In this document: piece after piece, positions 15,792 through 28,682 of the stretch
Numbering within the stretch: position 1 is the stretch's first letter
How the letters are laid out: the number at the start of each line of letters is the position of its first letter
The notes under the pieces: generated by a model
The model's input: the letters and a program-made list of their open reading frames with translations, nothing else
Told to the model about the DNA's origin: nothing
The model's database searches: none
Made by a program: the position numbers and the translations under genes
NCBI GenBank assembly: GCA_002751075.1
Contig: NAOQ01000641.1
Coordinates: 4,324-40,301 of the forward strand
Length of the DNA: 35,978 bases
Source of the DNA: Ichthyophonus hoferi
Taxonomy: Eukaryota; Opisthokonta; Ichthyosporea; Ichthyophonida; Ichthyophonidae
Direction of reading: 5' to 3'

Positions 15792-16530
15792 TTTTAGGCC
15801 AGTACCTTGATAATGACGCACATCAGGTGGCGGACTATAGCGTTAAAAATGTTTAAAATTCGGATTTCATACCTAATATATGTAATGAGAAATTCCTATA
15901 ATAGGTGTATAGTTTCGTCTTCTGGAAGAATTTACTTGCTATAATTAATTGCTAAGATATATCTCCCGTCCAGCAACGGTTGGTTCAGAACGGTCGGTTC
16001 AGAGATTTCTAGCTTCCAATAAAAGCATGCAAAAGCACATTTGATTATTCCCATTTGAAGGATGCCATATATGTTTTTGACTAGATGTATTTCATTAGCT
16101 CCTAGTTAGATTCATACACCCGAACTAGTCATTTTTTTGCCAGGTGGGTTTTTGGGTAGGAGTTTAACAAGTTGAATAAACAGTGTTGTTATCTTTCGTC
16201 CTTGAGTTCTCTGTTAGCTACCTGTGTAAAGCTAATAGGCATTTTAAAATTGTAACAAAATACTGGAAGCCCCGTCTCAACTGCACAGTGCTTAATTTAT
16301 ACCATTTTATAGACATATGATGCTGTGAGACGGAATTCAAATCAAACTGTGTATCTAGTATAGTGTACAGGACCTAATTTCAATCTGAATCATTATCACG
16401 CAGGTTTGATAGGTAATCTCTAATATTTAATAAATTGCAGATGTTAACTTGATCAAATATATGCTCTGTTCTAATATAAGTAAGTAATTAAATAAGAAAT
16501 TATTGTAACGAATTATAATGTTCCAATTCC
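15773..16530. repeat. R3 direct repeat, copy 1
   Basis: 15773-15845 aligns with 17104-17178, and 16259-16530 aligns with 17183-17453. Copy 1 has about 400 bp between the two blocks that copy 2 lacks. Shared landmarks are GGCGGACTA, GCCCYGTCTCAA, TGTGAGAC and CAGGTTTGATAG or its close match. Within copy 1, CCGTCTCA (16272-16279) and TGAGACGG (16326-16333) form an 8-bp perfect inverted repeat, kept as GTCTCA/TGAGAC in copy 2. Noncoding; possibly an old duplication or MITE-like element. Confidence 0.65.
15977..16004. repeat. 14-bp tandem duplication
   Basis: CGGTTGGTTCAGAA is followed directly by CGGTCGGTTCAGAG, inside the roughly 400 bp unique to R3 copy 1. Confidence 0.7.
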
Positions 16531-17103
16531 CCCCCCCCCATTGTTCATTGTTATCTAACTCACGGGTTGTTTAATATAAATGAGTACTTAATTAGAGTAT
16601 TATAAAAACTCATTAATCTGTTGGAAAGAAGCAATCAGAGAAGCATTACCAGTACATAACATGTTCTGCTCCTCTGATCCCTAAGCCTTTTTAAGAACAT
16701 AAGATGCCTAATTGTTTTCTCCTAAGAGTAGAACTGATGCAGCTGATGTTACTGCCATATTTCATAAAACTTGTACTATTTTGATATACCTATGCAGTTT
16801 TTTTCCTTAGATGCAACCTACTAGTTTCAATATCGTTTTGATGCCCTGGATGTGACCAGTTTTTTAGATGTAGACATTACAGTATGTGTTGATCAGTGTT
16901 GCAAGCATCAGACAGTCCTTAAAGTTAGCCATCATGTTGATTCGGCGTGTCTTGTTGGTTAAGAATACTGTGATGTTGGCTGCACAAAACATATCTCACG
17001 AAACAAGTAAGATACGTTGTTCCTAGGCATGACCTAGTCTAGGTGAGAGGCAGTTTTGTTTCGCATACTTTCTCTGTTGCAATGTTAAAACAGCCAAAAT
17101 ATA

Positions 17104-17453
17104 GGGTAAGCATACCCTGTCTTTATTTTAAGTTTTTACTCTGACAATACTCACAGGTCAGAGGGCGGACTACAGCATAAAACAACCAGAAGCCCTGTCT
17201 CAACCACATAATTGTTAATTTATATTATTCTAATCACATGTGATGGTGTGAGACTGAATTGGAATCTGAATGTATATCTAATATGGTATACAGGAACTAA
17301 TCACACTCTGAATATTCACTACGTAGGTTTGATAGATAATGTCTACTATTTGATTAATAGTAGACAATAACCTAATTGAAATTGTGGTATCATCTAATAT
17401 AAATAAGCAAGTAACAGGAAATAATCGCAACAAATTATACATGTTCCAATACT
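17104..17453. repeat. R3 direct repeat, copy 2
   Basis: The shorter copy of R3, in the same orientation as copy 1 and about 370 bp before the ODR4 start. It contains the inverted pair GTCTCA (17197-17202) and TGAGAC (17249-17254). Identity to copy 1 is moderate, so the duplication is old. Confidence 0.65.
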
Positions 17454-17818
17454 ATTGGCGTAGGTTAGCGATTTAATTAGCCAAGTTATAATCCAGATAG
17501 TTGATAAAATGAGCGAGTTTTAGTTTCATGTATGATATACTTACTATTGACTTATTTTTGTGATAAAAATAAATGCAATCCTTGGACTTATATTATTTAA
17601 ATACAACTTTCTTTACAATAACACACACAGTAACACACTGACTAGTATCCATTAGTATTCATTCAAAAAATTCACTTTCCCATACACAGTACCATTATTT
17701 GTGCTTTTGTTACTTTATAACCTTTCTTGTATAGTAATATTTTTGGATAGATTAGTATATTCTTCACTGGAAATAAATGAAGTTTAGGTTTCCGTGATCA
17801 AAAAAGGTTTGTAAAGAA

Positions 17819-18490
17819 ATGAAAGAATGGTGTGCGAGAGTGGAGGAAGAGGCTCTTACCGCATTTCATCGAAAACTGAGCGGGAGGAAATGGCAGGTGG
17901 GCCTACTAATGGGCAAGGTGAGGTTTGTTGTAGTGTTATTTGGAGGCGCTGTTATATTTATCTACTACAGACATGCAGTTTTTTGCATACACAAAAACAT
18001 ACACTAGTCTATATAGTCATGCGTCGGATTGTAGCTGATTATCTTCACTTGAATGCAAACACACAGACACACACATATCTTTATACACACACGCGTCTAA
18101 GTACACTATATATATATAACCAACCACATATCTACTACCTCATTATATGCTTGCCAATGGACACAAACAGACGAGCACATATATTTCAGTGTAAGAGCAT
18201 ATATACGTCAACTAAAAGAAAGTAGAGTAGACTATAAACAAGAGCAGCCTGAAGCCTTGGGAGATTTTCCATGTTTATTATTCTTTCTACTTATACCCCT
18301 TTTCCTTCTTTTTTATGTACATATTGGTAGGTTATTGAACATACATGGTATGTATGTGCCTTTTTACCGACACCCATTCAAGAGGGAATAGATGGTAAGG
18401 ACATTCACCTTTTCTTTGTTTAGGTATGTTTTTATGCATGGCTTCAGAGTGCAATGGATTTAATTTGGGTTTATTTAGCTTTCACTGTTA

Positions 18491-18539
<49 letters not shown>

Positions 18540-18831
18540 CAATCATGCAATCATGAATGTTATAATAACTTTATGAGTGTGTACTATAGGGCGTGATGTT
18601 TTGATATTTTTTTTTGACACTAGGGCTAGTAGTCATGATAGCTGTAGTATCTATGGTATCGTAAGTACTATTCAGTATAGATCAAGCTAACAGCACAAAG
18701 GAACCAAAGTACAATTACAGGAAAGAACAACGATATAAGTATATCTCTTAGTATGAACCGTATTAGAGGGCTAGTCGATGAATTTATTATGAAATTCGCT
18801 TGCACGTAACTGCAGAAAAGATTACACACAT

Positions 18832-18863
<32 letters not shown>

Positions 18864-21800
18864 GCAATATATAACATATGCACTTCTTTGAATTTTCACC
18901 ATGCAAAAAACAGTTAGTACTATTCATATCTCCAGTCACCCAAAATGCCATCTTCCCTATAATTTCTTTCTACTAGTTTTATAATTATGTTTTATTTTTC
19001 TCACAAACTGGGTCCTATTTAGTAGTCAATTAGTTTTTAGTTACAAGGGACGCTAATTGCTTTTGCGCAATTAAAGTTTTAAAATTGAAATTATCTTTAT
19101 AGAGGTAATTATGTTTTAAACCCAGACAAGGATTTCAAACTTAGCTTGCAGTTTGTTGCTTAAGTATTTTCATTATTCTTTGTAGAAGGAAGGTTGTTGC
19201 TATTTGAATAGCCTTTGGAGGTTGAAGTAAATTCTTTTTGAGCATGGTTCACTGATCTAGTTTTACTCAATTATCTCACTGCTATATCAACAACTAGAGG
19301 TCAATTATTGGCCGCAAGTCATGTGCCACCCAGTCATACCCACAAAAAAAATTGGGAATGAAATAGTTGGAGTTCTTATGCCATATATATATTTGCATTA
19401 TAATTCTATTCATTTCAAATATATACTCCAACTTCTATATAAGTATATTATAATTCTACTCACTTGAGATAATTGGTCAATATTAATAACTCATTATGTA
19501 TCTGAATTTGATAGGCGTTCAGCAGGCAGGCGATTTTCATTTGGTGAAGTCTTCATGGGTGAGACAGCATGCCTATCAGGTATGGTATTGCATAACAGCC
19601 TTTATATCTGTGTTTTTAATTATTCTTCAACATTTTGTTACTTATATAGCTTGTTGTTTGACATTTTGAACATTAGTATTGCAATTGTTTTTTTCTTTTC
19701 ATTCTTTCTTGCATTAAGGCGGTAGGTTTTGGTTAAAGTTATTACAAGACATACATAGCTTAGGGTTAGACAAGCTGGAAAACAGAGACGCGAAATGAAG
19801 GGATATAAATACAGGACATATCAAAACGTTACCAGTTGGATAAACCATATAACAGAGTAACTGAAAGTGAATTAATATACTATATTAGGTAATTGAATGT
19901 GAATTAATATACTATATTAGGTAACTGAATGTGAATTGATATATTATATCAAGTAAGCAATGATAATACACCAACCTACAATCTATCCTCTTTTGCCCCT
20001 CCACTCGCCCACCCATTCCCAGTATGTTTCATCGCTCTTTTTCACTCATCTTCCTGCATGTACGTACATGAATGCATGCTCTACATATAGGCAGAAAGGA
20101 TGCTATGTGGAGGTCTAGATATTATAGGGGTGTACATAGCCGATAGTGCGGCCAGCTTACGGGCCAATCAGGCCGCTGCCAGAGAGATAGTCTACGAAGT
20201 GGGGAAATGTGTTCCTATGGCAACGTCGTTGTGCGCACACATTACCATAGAACCAAGAAAGTAAGCAACCACTACATATACACATTCATAGATTAATGGT
20301 ACTCAAGAACATAACACGGAGAGGTTCACAATCGGACTTTGCATAAATGTATAAAGACATGCATGCCGAACCATATTAACTCAAATGTTGCACAAATTTG
20401 CAAAACAATAATGTATAGTTTGATGTCTTGATGTCATAGATCTAGGTGTAACGTGATAGGTTTTCTATCGCTATTCATCCACTATTCACTCACTTTATCC
20501 AGACAGGGCTGGTAACCATAGTAACCATGGTAGCCAGCATAATAGCATTACATTCTATTGCATATTAGTTACGTACTAAATCATAATTGTCATTATGATC
20601 TTGCACATGAGCTATTCTTCCAGGTTGAGGTGATAGTAGGTGTAAAGAGAGAGAGGGAGGACTACTTATATACATCTAGGAAGTTATTGCTGATACACTG
20701 TTTGATATAGGGAATATGTATATTTAGGTATATATATATATATATATAGGAAGCCAGTAGGAGGTTCATATACAATATATATAATACAGTTTAGTATACT
20801 ACACCTTTGTTAATATGCTACTGTTTACACGGAGTTCAATGGATGCCTGTCTTTCTTAGAGGAAGAAACGGTGCCTATTTGGACATGTGAATGCAAATAC
20901 ATCTAATCTTATCTTATATCTCCCAAGGTATTCTTGGACAACTATCGACACTATGAACCGTCAGGTGAGTGGATTGCTTGGTAGATGTCATGTGATGGAC
21001 TACCAATATAATTTCTTACTTTGGCTCTTGTAGAACTAATACAAAGCAAACACCATGCTTTTTTCTAGATTACGAACATACTCTTTCAAAAAAAAAAAAT
21101 AGTTCAAAGTTTTTCGTGTATAAATCTTACTATAAATTACATATTTAGAGAGTTAATATTTAGGCTTACTTTCCTTTATACCAACCAGGTTGTATTATTA
21201 TGGTCTTCATTCCCTTATATAATTAAGCACACAACTTGAAAAAATTCCGTATGCTTAGGTATAGGTATACATTTTATATACTTCCACATATAGTATTGCT
21301 TATATTATTGCGATAGTAGTATAGAAGTTGGTTTAGTTTATCATTGATAGAGTTATTAAAGTAGTCGACAGAGAGTATCATTTGTATATTTGTACAAATT
21401 TATATATTTAGATTTATTTTTACTTTGCAATTTAACCACCTATTGTCACTGGTTTTAGTATAACAACCATAATCGAATTATTGAGGTAGGTTCACCTTAT
21501 ACTTAAGCCGAGTACAGGCATACACGGATAGGTGTGTAATGAATTATAGAAGTATATATATACGTGGAAACACAGACCATGACTTACCTACCCTCCCCAC
21601 CTGAACTTGTGCCTATATATATAGGCATTACCCAAGGCAGTGCAAGCCAAAGGCCAGAGATTCACTGGGACATGGCATAGTGTAGAGTGTAAGGTCTTGA
21701 TTGAACGTTATATATCTTTGCCCGACATCATAAGCCCAACCAGCATGAAGATAAACCTGGTAAGTTAAGCACATAAATCATTATAAATAAAGCTTTGCGT

Positions 21801-24800
21801 TTCTTATTCTTTTGTTAGCAATACCTTATATATATATACGGAAGTATTTAAGTATTTTACTCTATTACCAAATTTATTATTATTATTTTAAACAAATACA
21901 TGCACAATTATTTAAGTATTAAAACCTATTATGGAGATTAACAATACGCATTTGATATATGTATATTTTAATTTAATGTGTAGTTCTTGATTAGCACTTG
22001 ATTATTATAGTCAGTGCTCTGATGTTTCTCCTATCGGGAATACAGAGAGCTGTTTATATACTGCCCTTCACTTCTACACACACTCTCTCCTTCTCCCTCT
22101 CCCTCCACTTCCCCTTGCTTTATACACATATGGCTAACCGTTGCATGATACATACCATAATGCGTACTATATTACATACTATAATCTGTACTATAATCCA
22201 TACTATAATACATACTGTAATACATACTGTAATATATACTATAATAGGTTTGAGATACAGAGTATATATGAGTACATAATGAAGACAGTGCTTTTAGCTA
22301 TACAAATATATGCACATTGGAATCACATTGTTAAACACGGATTAAATCTTGTAGTACATTGATTATAAATGTAATTAGAAAGATAACAGATTAGTATGTT
22401 AGTATTGTAATAGGATAGTATGTTAGTATGTTAGTATGATAGTATTATAGGTATTATAATATGATAGTATAATATTATGATATTATGATATTATGATAGT
22501 ATGATAGTACGATAGTATGATAGTATTGTAGTAGTATGGTATGATAATATGATAGTAAGAAAATAACATACCTATATATGACATTAGAAGCACGTGGGGC
22601 ACCTTGCTACACGCAGAAAAGAGACAAATTGAGGGAAAAAAGAGACAAGTATATTTATATGGAGGTAGAACGATAGGAATGAAGAAAGTGAGGTCAAAAG
22701 ACATGCCAATACTTTCTATTTCTAATATTTAATACTTACTACGGGTACATAGATATATAGCTATATGTACAAGGAGAGTATTATTCAGTGCATATGGACT
22801 AACTATTATGGTTTATAGGCCGTTTGCCATTCCTTTCCCTTTTACTATTATTTTTTATCCATTCTGGCTTCTTCTCTTCATTTATGTTGCCTTTTTCCTC
22901 TTTGACTTATTTCTATCTTTTCATATACTTGTTTACTTCTACTCTATACACCAATACTACATTACATGTCCAGGCTCGGGCTTTGAATGACGTAGTCGAT
23001 CAGCAGACTAGCCAATGGATGGCTTCCATTGATGGTTTTTTTCCATTGGGTACTGATAGATTGGAGTCGCTTACTGGTGTATATACCCCACAGTCTACTA
23101 TACAAGCCGATTGACAACTGTTTTCATATATATATACCTACGTATATTGTATTGAAATGTTGTGTACCTCTACATTCAGACTCATGTAGCCTGTATTCTT
23201 AATCCTTATTCCCACCTCAACATATAGTCTGGTTTATAGCACCATAGTTGCGTTTGAAAACACTGAAAACTACATATTCATACCATGATAAACGTCTATA
23301 CATGGCTATCAATTCACTTGTGCCAAAGCATTTCTGCAATCATACACATACACTCACATACATATATTAGATATATATNNNNNNNNNNNNNNNNNNNNNN
23401 NNNATATATATATATATATTGATCGTCATAAATGCGTCACAGAGTAAAGACATATATCGATAGTCCTCCCTACCATGCGCGACTTAGTTGTACACCAACC
23501 TTTTTCCTTCTACTTAATTTCTTACTTTCTCTCTTCCTCTATACTTTTATTTCTTCCCCTAGGTTAACCTATTGGGTTTCTAATCGTTTAGCATGCTTAA
23601 GAAGAACCGTGATGATTGCTAATGCATCTAACCATCTTTTATACTTATATAATTGTACACCATTAGGTACATAACTTTAGATAACAAAGGGTGCAATAAA
23701 CTATATTCTATAATCCATATCTGATTGCTTCCGGTCTATATCTATTATTCATATTAGAGTTCACTAATTACACTACGTTTCTACATTACAGCAACATCAT
23801 ACAATGGTACTTTACCAGCCTCTGGGGCAAGACGTGCCAGTTAGCATAGATAGAGAGAACACGCACACAGACACGAGTTGTATGGTGATAAAGGGTGAGA
23901 TCTGTTGTATAGTTTATGCTCCTCCAAGCACTGATGTTGCCCAGATGCTGATGGTGAGCGGATGAGGCAGTCTTTGTGTTTGGAATGGTGTTGTATTTAC
24001 GTGGATAAGATTAGAGGATTGAGTAGCAAAAGGGAGAACGCGACCATAATACATACATACATACATACATACATACATACATACATAGGTAACGAGATGA
24101 TAATAAAGCAGGGTGATTTAGATGTACGCAGAGTAAACATAAACATACGGGTATATATTTGCACGTATGTCTATGACTATGCCATTGTTGCATTTGGTGG
24201 TTTATGTAGGTGTGTTTCTGCACTTGGGACCATATATATATTTTTATATAGGGTAATACGTTAATACAATATAACATATAGCATATAACATGGTAAACAT
24301 AATATATATTTATGTACTTAAATATATGGGTAGTTACTTTAGCGGTTATTATTGAAGAGTTTTTCACGCATGTTCAGGATGGACAGCTGACTTCCAAGAA
24401 AAATATTTTGAGATATCACTACATAATCCAGAGACCGACCCCAATCTATCTCAGATCAAATCTTTTTTAACTTTGCAAATATAACATTTTATATATGCAA
24501 TCGTTCAAAGCCACGTATTGATATATTAATTAAATAAACCTTGGGGTTATTATACATATGGGTGTATTTACGAGTAGTGTGCCAGCATATATTTACATAT
24601 ATCTATGATTATCATGATAATGTATTGGAAATATTTGTGTATACATACCTATCTAATTCACTCTTAATATTTAATGGATGGTTGAATGTGATGTGTTGTG
24701 GTGTGTTTATTACATTAATAGGACTAATTAATAGTATTGCTAACATATACTTAAAAGAATGTTACATTGAATAATAGTGAATATATTTTGGGAAAGGCCG

Positions 24801-27800
24801 AGGTATATAGTATAATAGTATAGTATAATAAGAGAGTAAAGGAATGGATAAGTCGCACATGGTTGAACACTTTGCTATCTAACAATCGCTCTATCTATCT
24901 ATCTATTTAGCTAGTGAGGGAAGATATTCAACGAAGTCTCGAGGCCAGGGTAGGCCTGATGATTGAAGATTGGGATCAAGGAATTGTGCCTACTAGTACT
25001 GGTATGTGGGATGTATAGTAGAATATCCTTTTCCACTACCATCTGAGCCTCTGAATATAGTCACATATTCATACAAACCTGTCGACCTGACACACACACA
25101 CACATAAAGTCATTCAAATTCTGAAAAAGGTACATATTTTATTATGTTTTTTTTTTTTAATTTTTTTTAATTATGTTATAGCATTATATCAATATATTCT
25201 ATTCTAAGCCCTAATATGAAAATTATATAACGAACGCTCTGACGTAAAAATGACATCATATAGTAGTGGATGAGCCAATGGCTCATTTATATTAAACAAG
25301 TAGCATTTAATGAGTCGCTAATACATAATATATGTATAAATACAGGTACACAATTTTTTTTAAACTAACACATATACACATATTTACACACATCTATTTG
25401 TCTCTACCTCTACACATACCCGTTTGCATGAATGAAAATGCATTGATTTGCATATGAAATGTACACGATCACCCTGTAATCTATGTCTAATGATGCTTAC
25501 TTCTGCAAATCCTGATACACCAAAAGTTATAAACGTGCATATCTACATGTATATACATATATACTACCACTATACTACAACTATTCCTATAAATAAATTG
25601 ATCATTCAAAAATATTCACACCATATTTTTTTTTTTTATTCTCTTGGCAATTTTGTTTGGCCCATTCCACTTATCTCTCTTTCAATTGTGCTATATATGA
25701 TGCTATTTATCTCTCTCTTACCCTCTCTATATCTATGTATTTACATATTCTTATAAACTCTGTGTTCGCTTCTTTTATTCATACCTTTTTTATGTTTAGT
25801 CTCATTTAATATTGCGAAGTATGTGTGTGGAGAGGTTTTTAGCAGTTGTTTTATATTTATTCTTATTGTATGTGGCGATTTCATGTTTATTTATGAGATA
25901 TCTTATTAAAAGAGCATAGTTGAAATTCTTGTCAAATAGAACCACTTAAACATGATAACCTACGTAACTATAGTTACGTTACAATTATCTAATTAAGTAG
26001 TGTAGGTGTTTTGAAGTATTCTATATACAAGATGCTGTATTTGGAAAGTACAAAAAGACTCTGTCTGAGACAGGATGGAGACTTTTGATTCTGTAGTGAT
26101 TGTGAATAAAGGCTATACAGTTTTTATGCAAAATTTTGTGCTTGCAGTAGTCGACTACCATCCTGAACATGAACATAGCTGCGATAATAGCTACATAGGC
26201 TGAAACCGACAATTCTTACCATTTAAAAGTATTTTCTGACTTTCCAATACTTGTTATTTTTTTCAGAAGACAAACATTGGGCTCCACCCCGTCGAGTGTG
26301 TTGTGCGATGAACGGGCTGGGAGTGTGCGATTATATGTTTGATAACGAGCCCTTGTCGGTAAGTAATGGTCTTTGTAGGTGGCTGTTTAGAATGCAGTGG
26401 TGATTTAAGGGTAGTCACACTATAAACTATAGCTAAGACTTTGTGTTTGTTCTTGTTATTATATTGGTTTGTGTAATATGATGGTAGACTTGTAGGTTGT
26501 TGGTACATAGTCCTGGAGTATCTCCTTGCTTTGCATAAAACCTCGCTGGTATTTCTGTTTAGCACACTTTTTTCTACATATGATGTAATTATGTGAACAT
26601 ATTAAAGTATTGAATTATATCTAGTACTTTCTAATTGTTGGCTTAATAAATGATTGTATTATGACTATTGAACCGAAGCACGCGTTTCTTACTGGGAAAA
26701 TATTTTGAAGGTCTTGCTTAGCCAGTATATCCACATTTATCAAGGCAATTGAGTAAAGTTTGGTTTTGTGTTTAGTTTAGTCGTTTGTTATTCTCCCCGA
26801 GTTGTACATGTAGTATTTAATATTTGGCCTATCTACATTTTCTTTTTGATGTTTCTAGTCAAACTGTACTGCATACTGCAATGTGTTGTGTAATCATAGC
26901 TTTATTGATAGACCTAAATCATTAGTATTTTAAGATAAAATTAGTTCAATCTATTTTCAATGTCTATGGTGATATTATTTTATCAATTTATTTTCTTATA
27001 ATGGCCCCACACAATCTTTCATTCCACACAGCATTTTGAGATTTATTTAATTATACTACTTATATTTCTACGTAATTGTAATTCCTGATCCCAAACGAAT
27101 TTATGCTCTTAAATATTAATGAGCATGTAGAATAGCCTATCACATTATTATCAATAATCTTAAAGTAAGACAATAGACAAATATCTATGTTATACTACGT
27201 TATACTATCCTATCTTGTACTATACTATAAATATACCAACATTAGTTATACCATACCATACTAATTGACCAATCTTTATATATAGTTATCATTTTATTTT
27301 ATTTTGGAGTCATCAATGCTTTGAAGATATTCCATATCTGACCATTCCAGTTGGTGTTGAAGCTCAAGCGCTGTTTCATCAATATTAGTACATTATGGTT
27401 TGATAAAATAATTACTGTTTATCAACACATCAGAATTGCTACCATTCTTGATTAGTAAGCTCACTATATATATCTTCATGGCATAGTTTAATCATCGCCT
27501 GCGTTTTCCATTTGCTATGTGTTGAAACTATGTATGTAACTGCTTCCTTAATTGAGGTCAGTGTCTTGTCCTTTTTTTTTTGATTTTTTTTGAGGTATCG
27601 GCTTTGGGCTATCACTAGCTTTTTTCAAACATTTCTTGCAGAAGTCTGCGTATATCCAATCCTAGATACTAATTATTACCTATTCAATTCTACACCAGTG
27701 GCCACTCACTACGATCCCACATAACATTGGCATCGCCCAATTAGTACTTTAAGATGGATACAGCTCAATCATAGTATTAGTTTTCATATTACTTGGATTG

Positions 27801-28682
27801 CATAAGCCTCATAGCATATTATACTCGGGACAATTTCTTTTAAATGATAACCAGCTATTCTTTATATATATAGAAAATTGCGATTTTTCCGTTGCAATAC
27901 TGGTCATATTTGTGCGAGTTACGCGTTACGTTTATTATCTTATTATTTACGATTGTCACAAACATGATTTTATCATGAATATTACAGATAGGTCAGAGGG
28001 TTTCCAGGCCATGCCCTGTAGCTATCAACTTCTATAATTACAATATAATTATAATGGGTTAAATGCCCACGCTAAAACATCTCTATGAATAGGACGCAGC
28101 TGAGCGAATCAGGGAGCTTATGGGGGCATCATGCCAGGCCAAAGACCTCAGTACTATTGAAGGTTTAGCAGGTATGCTCCATCGTCATCATTTACATGGA
28201 TATACGCATACACATGTACTTTATTTCGAATTCTTGACATTGGCTAGATCTTTTTCACTAGGAATAACCCTACTGCTTCTTTGACTACACCACTGCACTC
28301 TTCCATAAATACATACACACTCAGATCCATTGGAATATGTAATTATATCCCATTACTTAATACGTTTATCACGTACTTTTGAAACTGGTTTTCATTGCGC
28401 GCACCATGTAGCGTTTATATTTATCTGGTACAATTCAATTTATACCTATGATTGCTCTATTGGCAGCCTACGTGCAAGATTGAAAGACTCTAAATTTAGT
28501 TTTTACTAGCACGAGATTGACCTATCATCTTCATTATAGAGAAAAGACACAAGAAGTCATCAATTGCAACACCATCATCAACGAAGAGAGGGCAAACGAC
28601 CCACTATAGCTGGATAATGGTCACAGTTCCAGTACTAATTGTTGCATTGGCAATAATTTTATATAAAATAGTACCTCTATAG
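17819..28682 (+). CDS. ODR4: ODR4-like ER membrane chaperone protein
   Basis: Family known from nematode ODR-4 and human ODR4 (C1orf27), a tail-anchored ER protein needed for folding and trafficking of some membrane receptors. Twelve exons: 17819-17917, 18331-18394, 19515-19579, 20091-20260, 20928-20964, 21625-21759, 22974-23078, 23792-23953, 24911-25001, 26267-26358, 28093-28171 and 28540-28682. All are GT-AG and in frame, giving 413 aa (human about 454). Matching features: VEEEALTAFHRKLSG then VGLLMGK at the N-terminus; WVRQHAYQAERMLCGGLDII (human EEWATEHACQVSRMLPGGLL); WHSVECKVLI; a MVIKGEICCIVYA strand; VREDIQRSLEAR; and PRRVCCAMNGLGVCDYMFDN. Residues about 391-407 (WIMVTVPVLIVALAIIL) form the C-terminal anchor after a basic linker. 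An in-frame stop at 17795 supports the start. The donor ending exon 7 was chosen by reading phase and is the least certain junction. Confidence 0.9.
18490..18537. repeat. (ATT)n microsatellite
   Basis: About 15 uninterrupted ATT units in ODR4 intron 2. Confidence 0.9.
18824..18863. repeat. (CA)n then (TA)n microsatellite
   Basis: A CA-dinucleotide tract passing into TA units, in ODR4 intron 2. Confidence 0.9.
19857..19952. repeat. 32-bp tandem repeat, three copies
   Basis: Units at 19857-19888, 19889-19920 and 19921-19952 each begin GTAAYTGAAWGTGAATT. The first two differ at two positions, the third at more. They lie in ODR4 intron 3. Confidence 0.9.
22141..22250. repeat. 12-bp ATACTATAATAC-type minisatellite
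   Basis: About nine degenerate copies of a 12-bp unit in ODR4 intron 6. They create long but meaningless open frames rich in His, Ile and Thr. Confidence 0.85.
22385..22560. repeat. TATGATAG-type minisatellite
   Basis: Degenerate 8-10-bp units such as GTATGATA and GTATGTTA run for about 175 bp in ODR4 intron 6. Confidence 0.8.
23379..23403. other. assembly gap of 25 N
   Basis: Twenty-five N flanked on both sides by AT dinucleotides, in ODR4 intron 7. The true length is unknown and the missing sequence is probably an expanded AT microsatellite. Confidence 0.95.
24051..24087. repeat. (CATA)n microsatellite
   Basis: Nine uninterrupted ACAT units in ODR4 intron 8. Confidence 0.9.
26000..26215 (-). 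mobile_element. dispersed repeat R2, copy 2, decayed
   Basis: Aligns over about 210 bp with 8766-8990, in the same orientation, inside ODR4 intron 9. The best-conserved part is around CTCTGTCTGAGA. The minus strand carries the short shared run SDRVFLYF. Fragmentary and old; family not identified. Confidence 0.55.
27283..27770 (-). pseudogene. decayed coding remnant in an ODR4 intron
   Basis: The minus strand of ODR4 intron 10 has several separate patches that read like protein: 27441-27555 gives 38 open codons including VSTHSKWKTQAMIKLC and ELTNQEW; 27595-27655 includes YADFCKKCLKKASDSPKP; another patch lies at 27285-27385. The patches are in the same strand order but are not one open frame. 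They do not continue ODR4 and face the opposite way. A CxxC pair is the only motif. It may be a transposon fragment or an old processed copy of an unknown gene; the family is not identified. Confidence 0.35.

Larger units (their letters stand above)
15160..17818. other. divergent intergenic region HDAC3-ODR4
   Basis: About 2.66 kb between two start codons. Most of it is covered by the diverged repeats described separately (15430-15630, 15773-16530, 17104-17453). No compact shared promoter is apparent, so each gene probably has its own promoter at its end. No supported coding sequence. An 11-bp C run lies at about 16529-16539. Confidence 0.6.
18395..28539. other. ODR4 introns (eleven, 368-1734 bp)
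   Basis: Almost 90% of the gene is intron. The longest are 26359-28092, 25002-26266, 21760-22973 and 18395-19514. They hold microsatellites, minisatellites, an assembly gap, one R2 copy and a minus-strand coding remnant, all listed separately. The remaining sequence is AT-rich with nothing else I can support. Confidence 0.6.

Noticed and set aside
23570-23672. Possible extra ODR4 exon, open for 34 codons between AG and GT
   Set aside because: Its reading phase fits neither the preceding exon nor the next one (23792-23953), while joining 23078 directly to 23792 gives a clean frame and matches the family layout.
24051-24087. Regular repeats that could be taken for a CRISPR-like array
   Set aside because: It is an uninterrupted tetranucleotide microsatellite with no spacers, in a eukaryotic intron.
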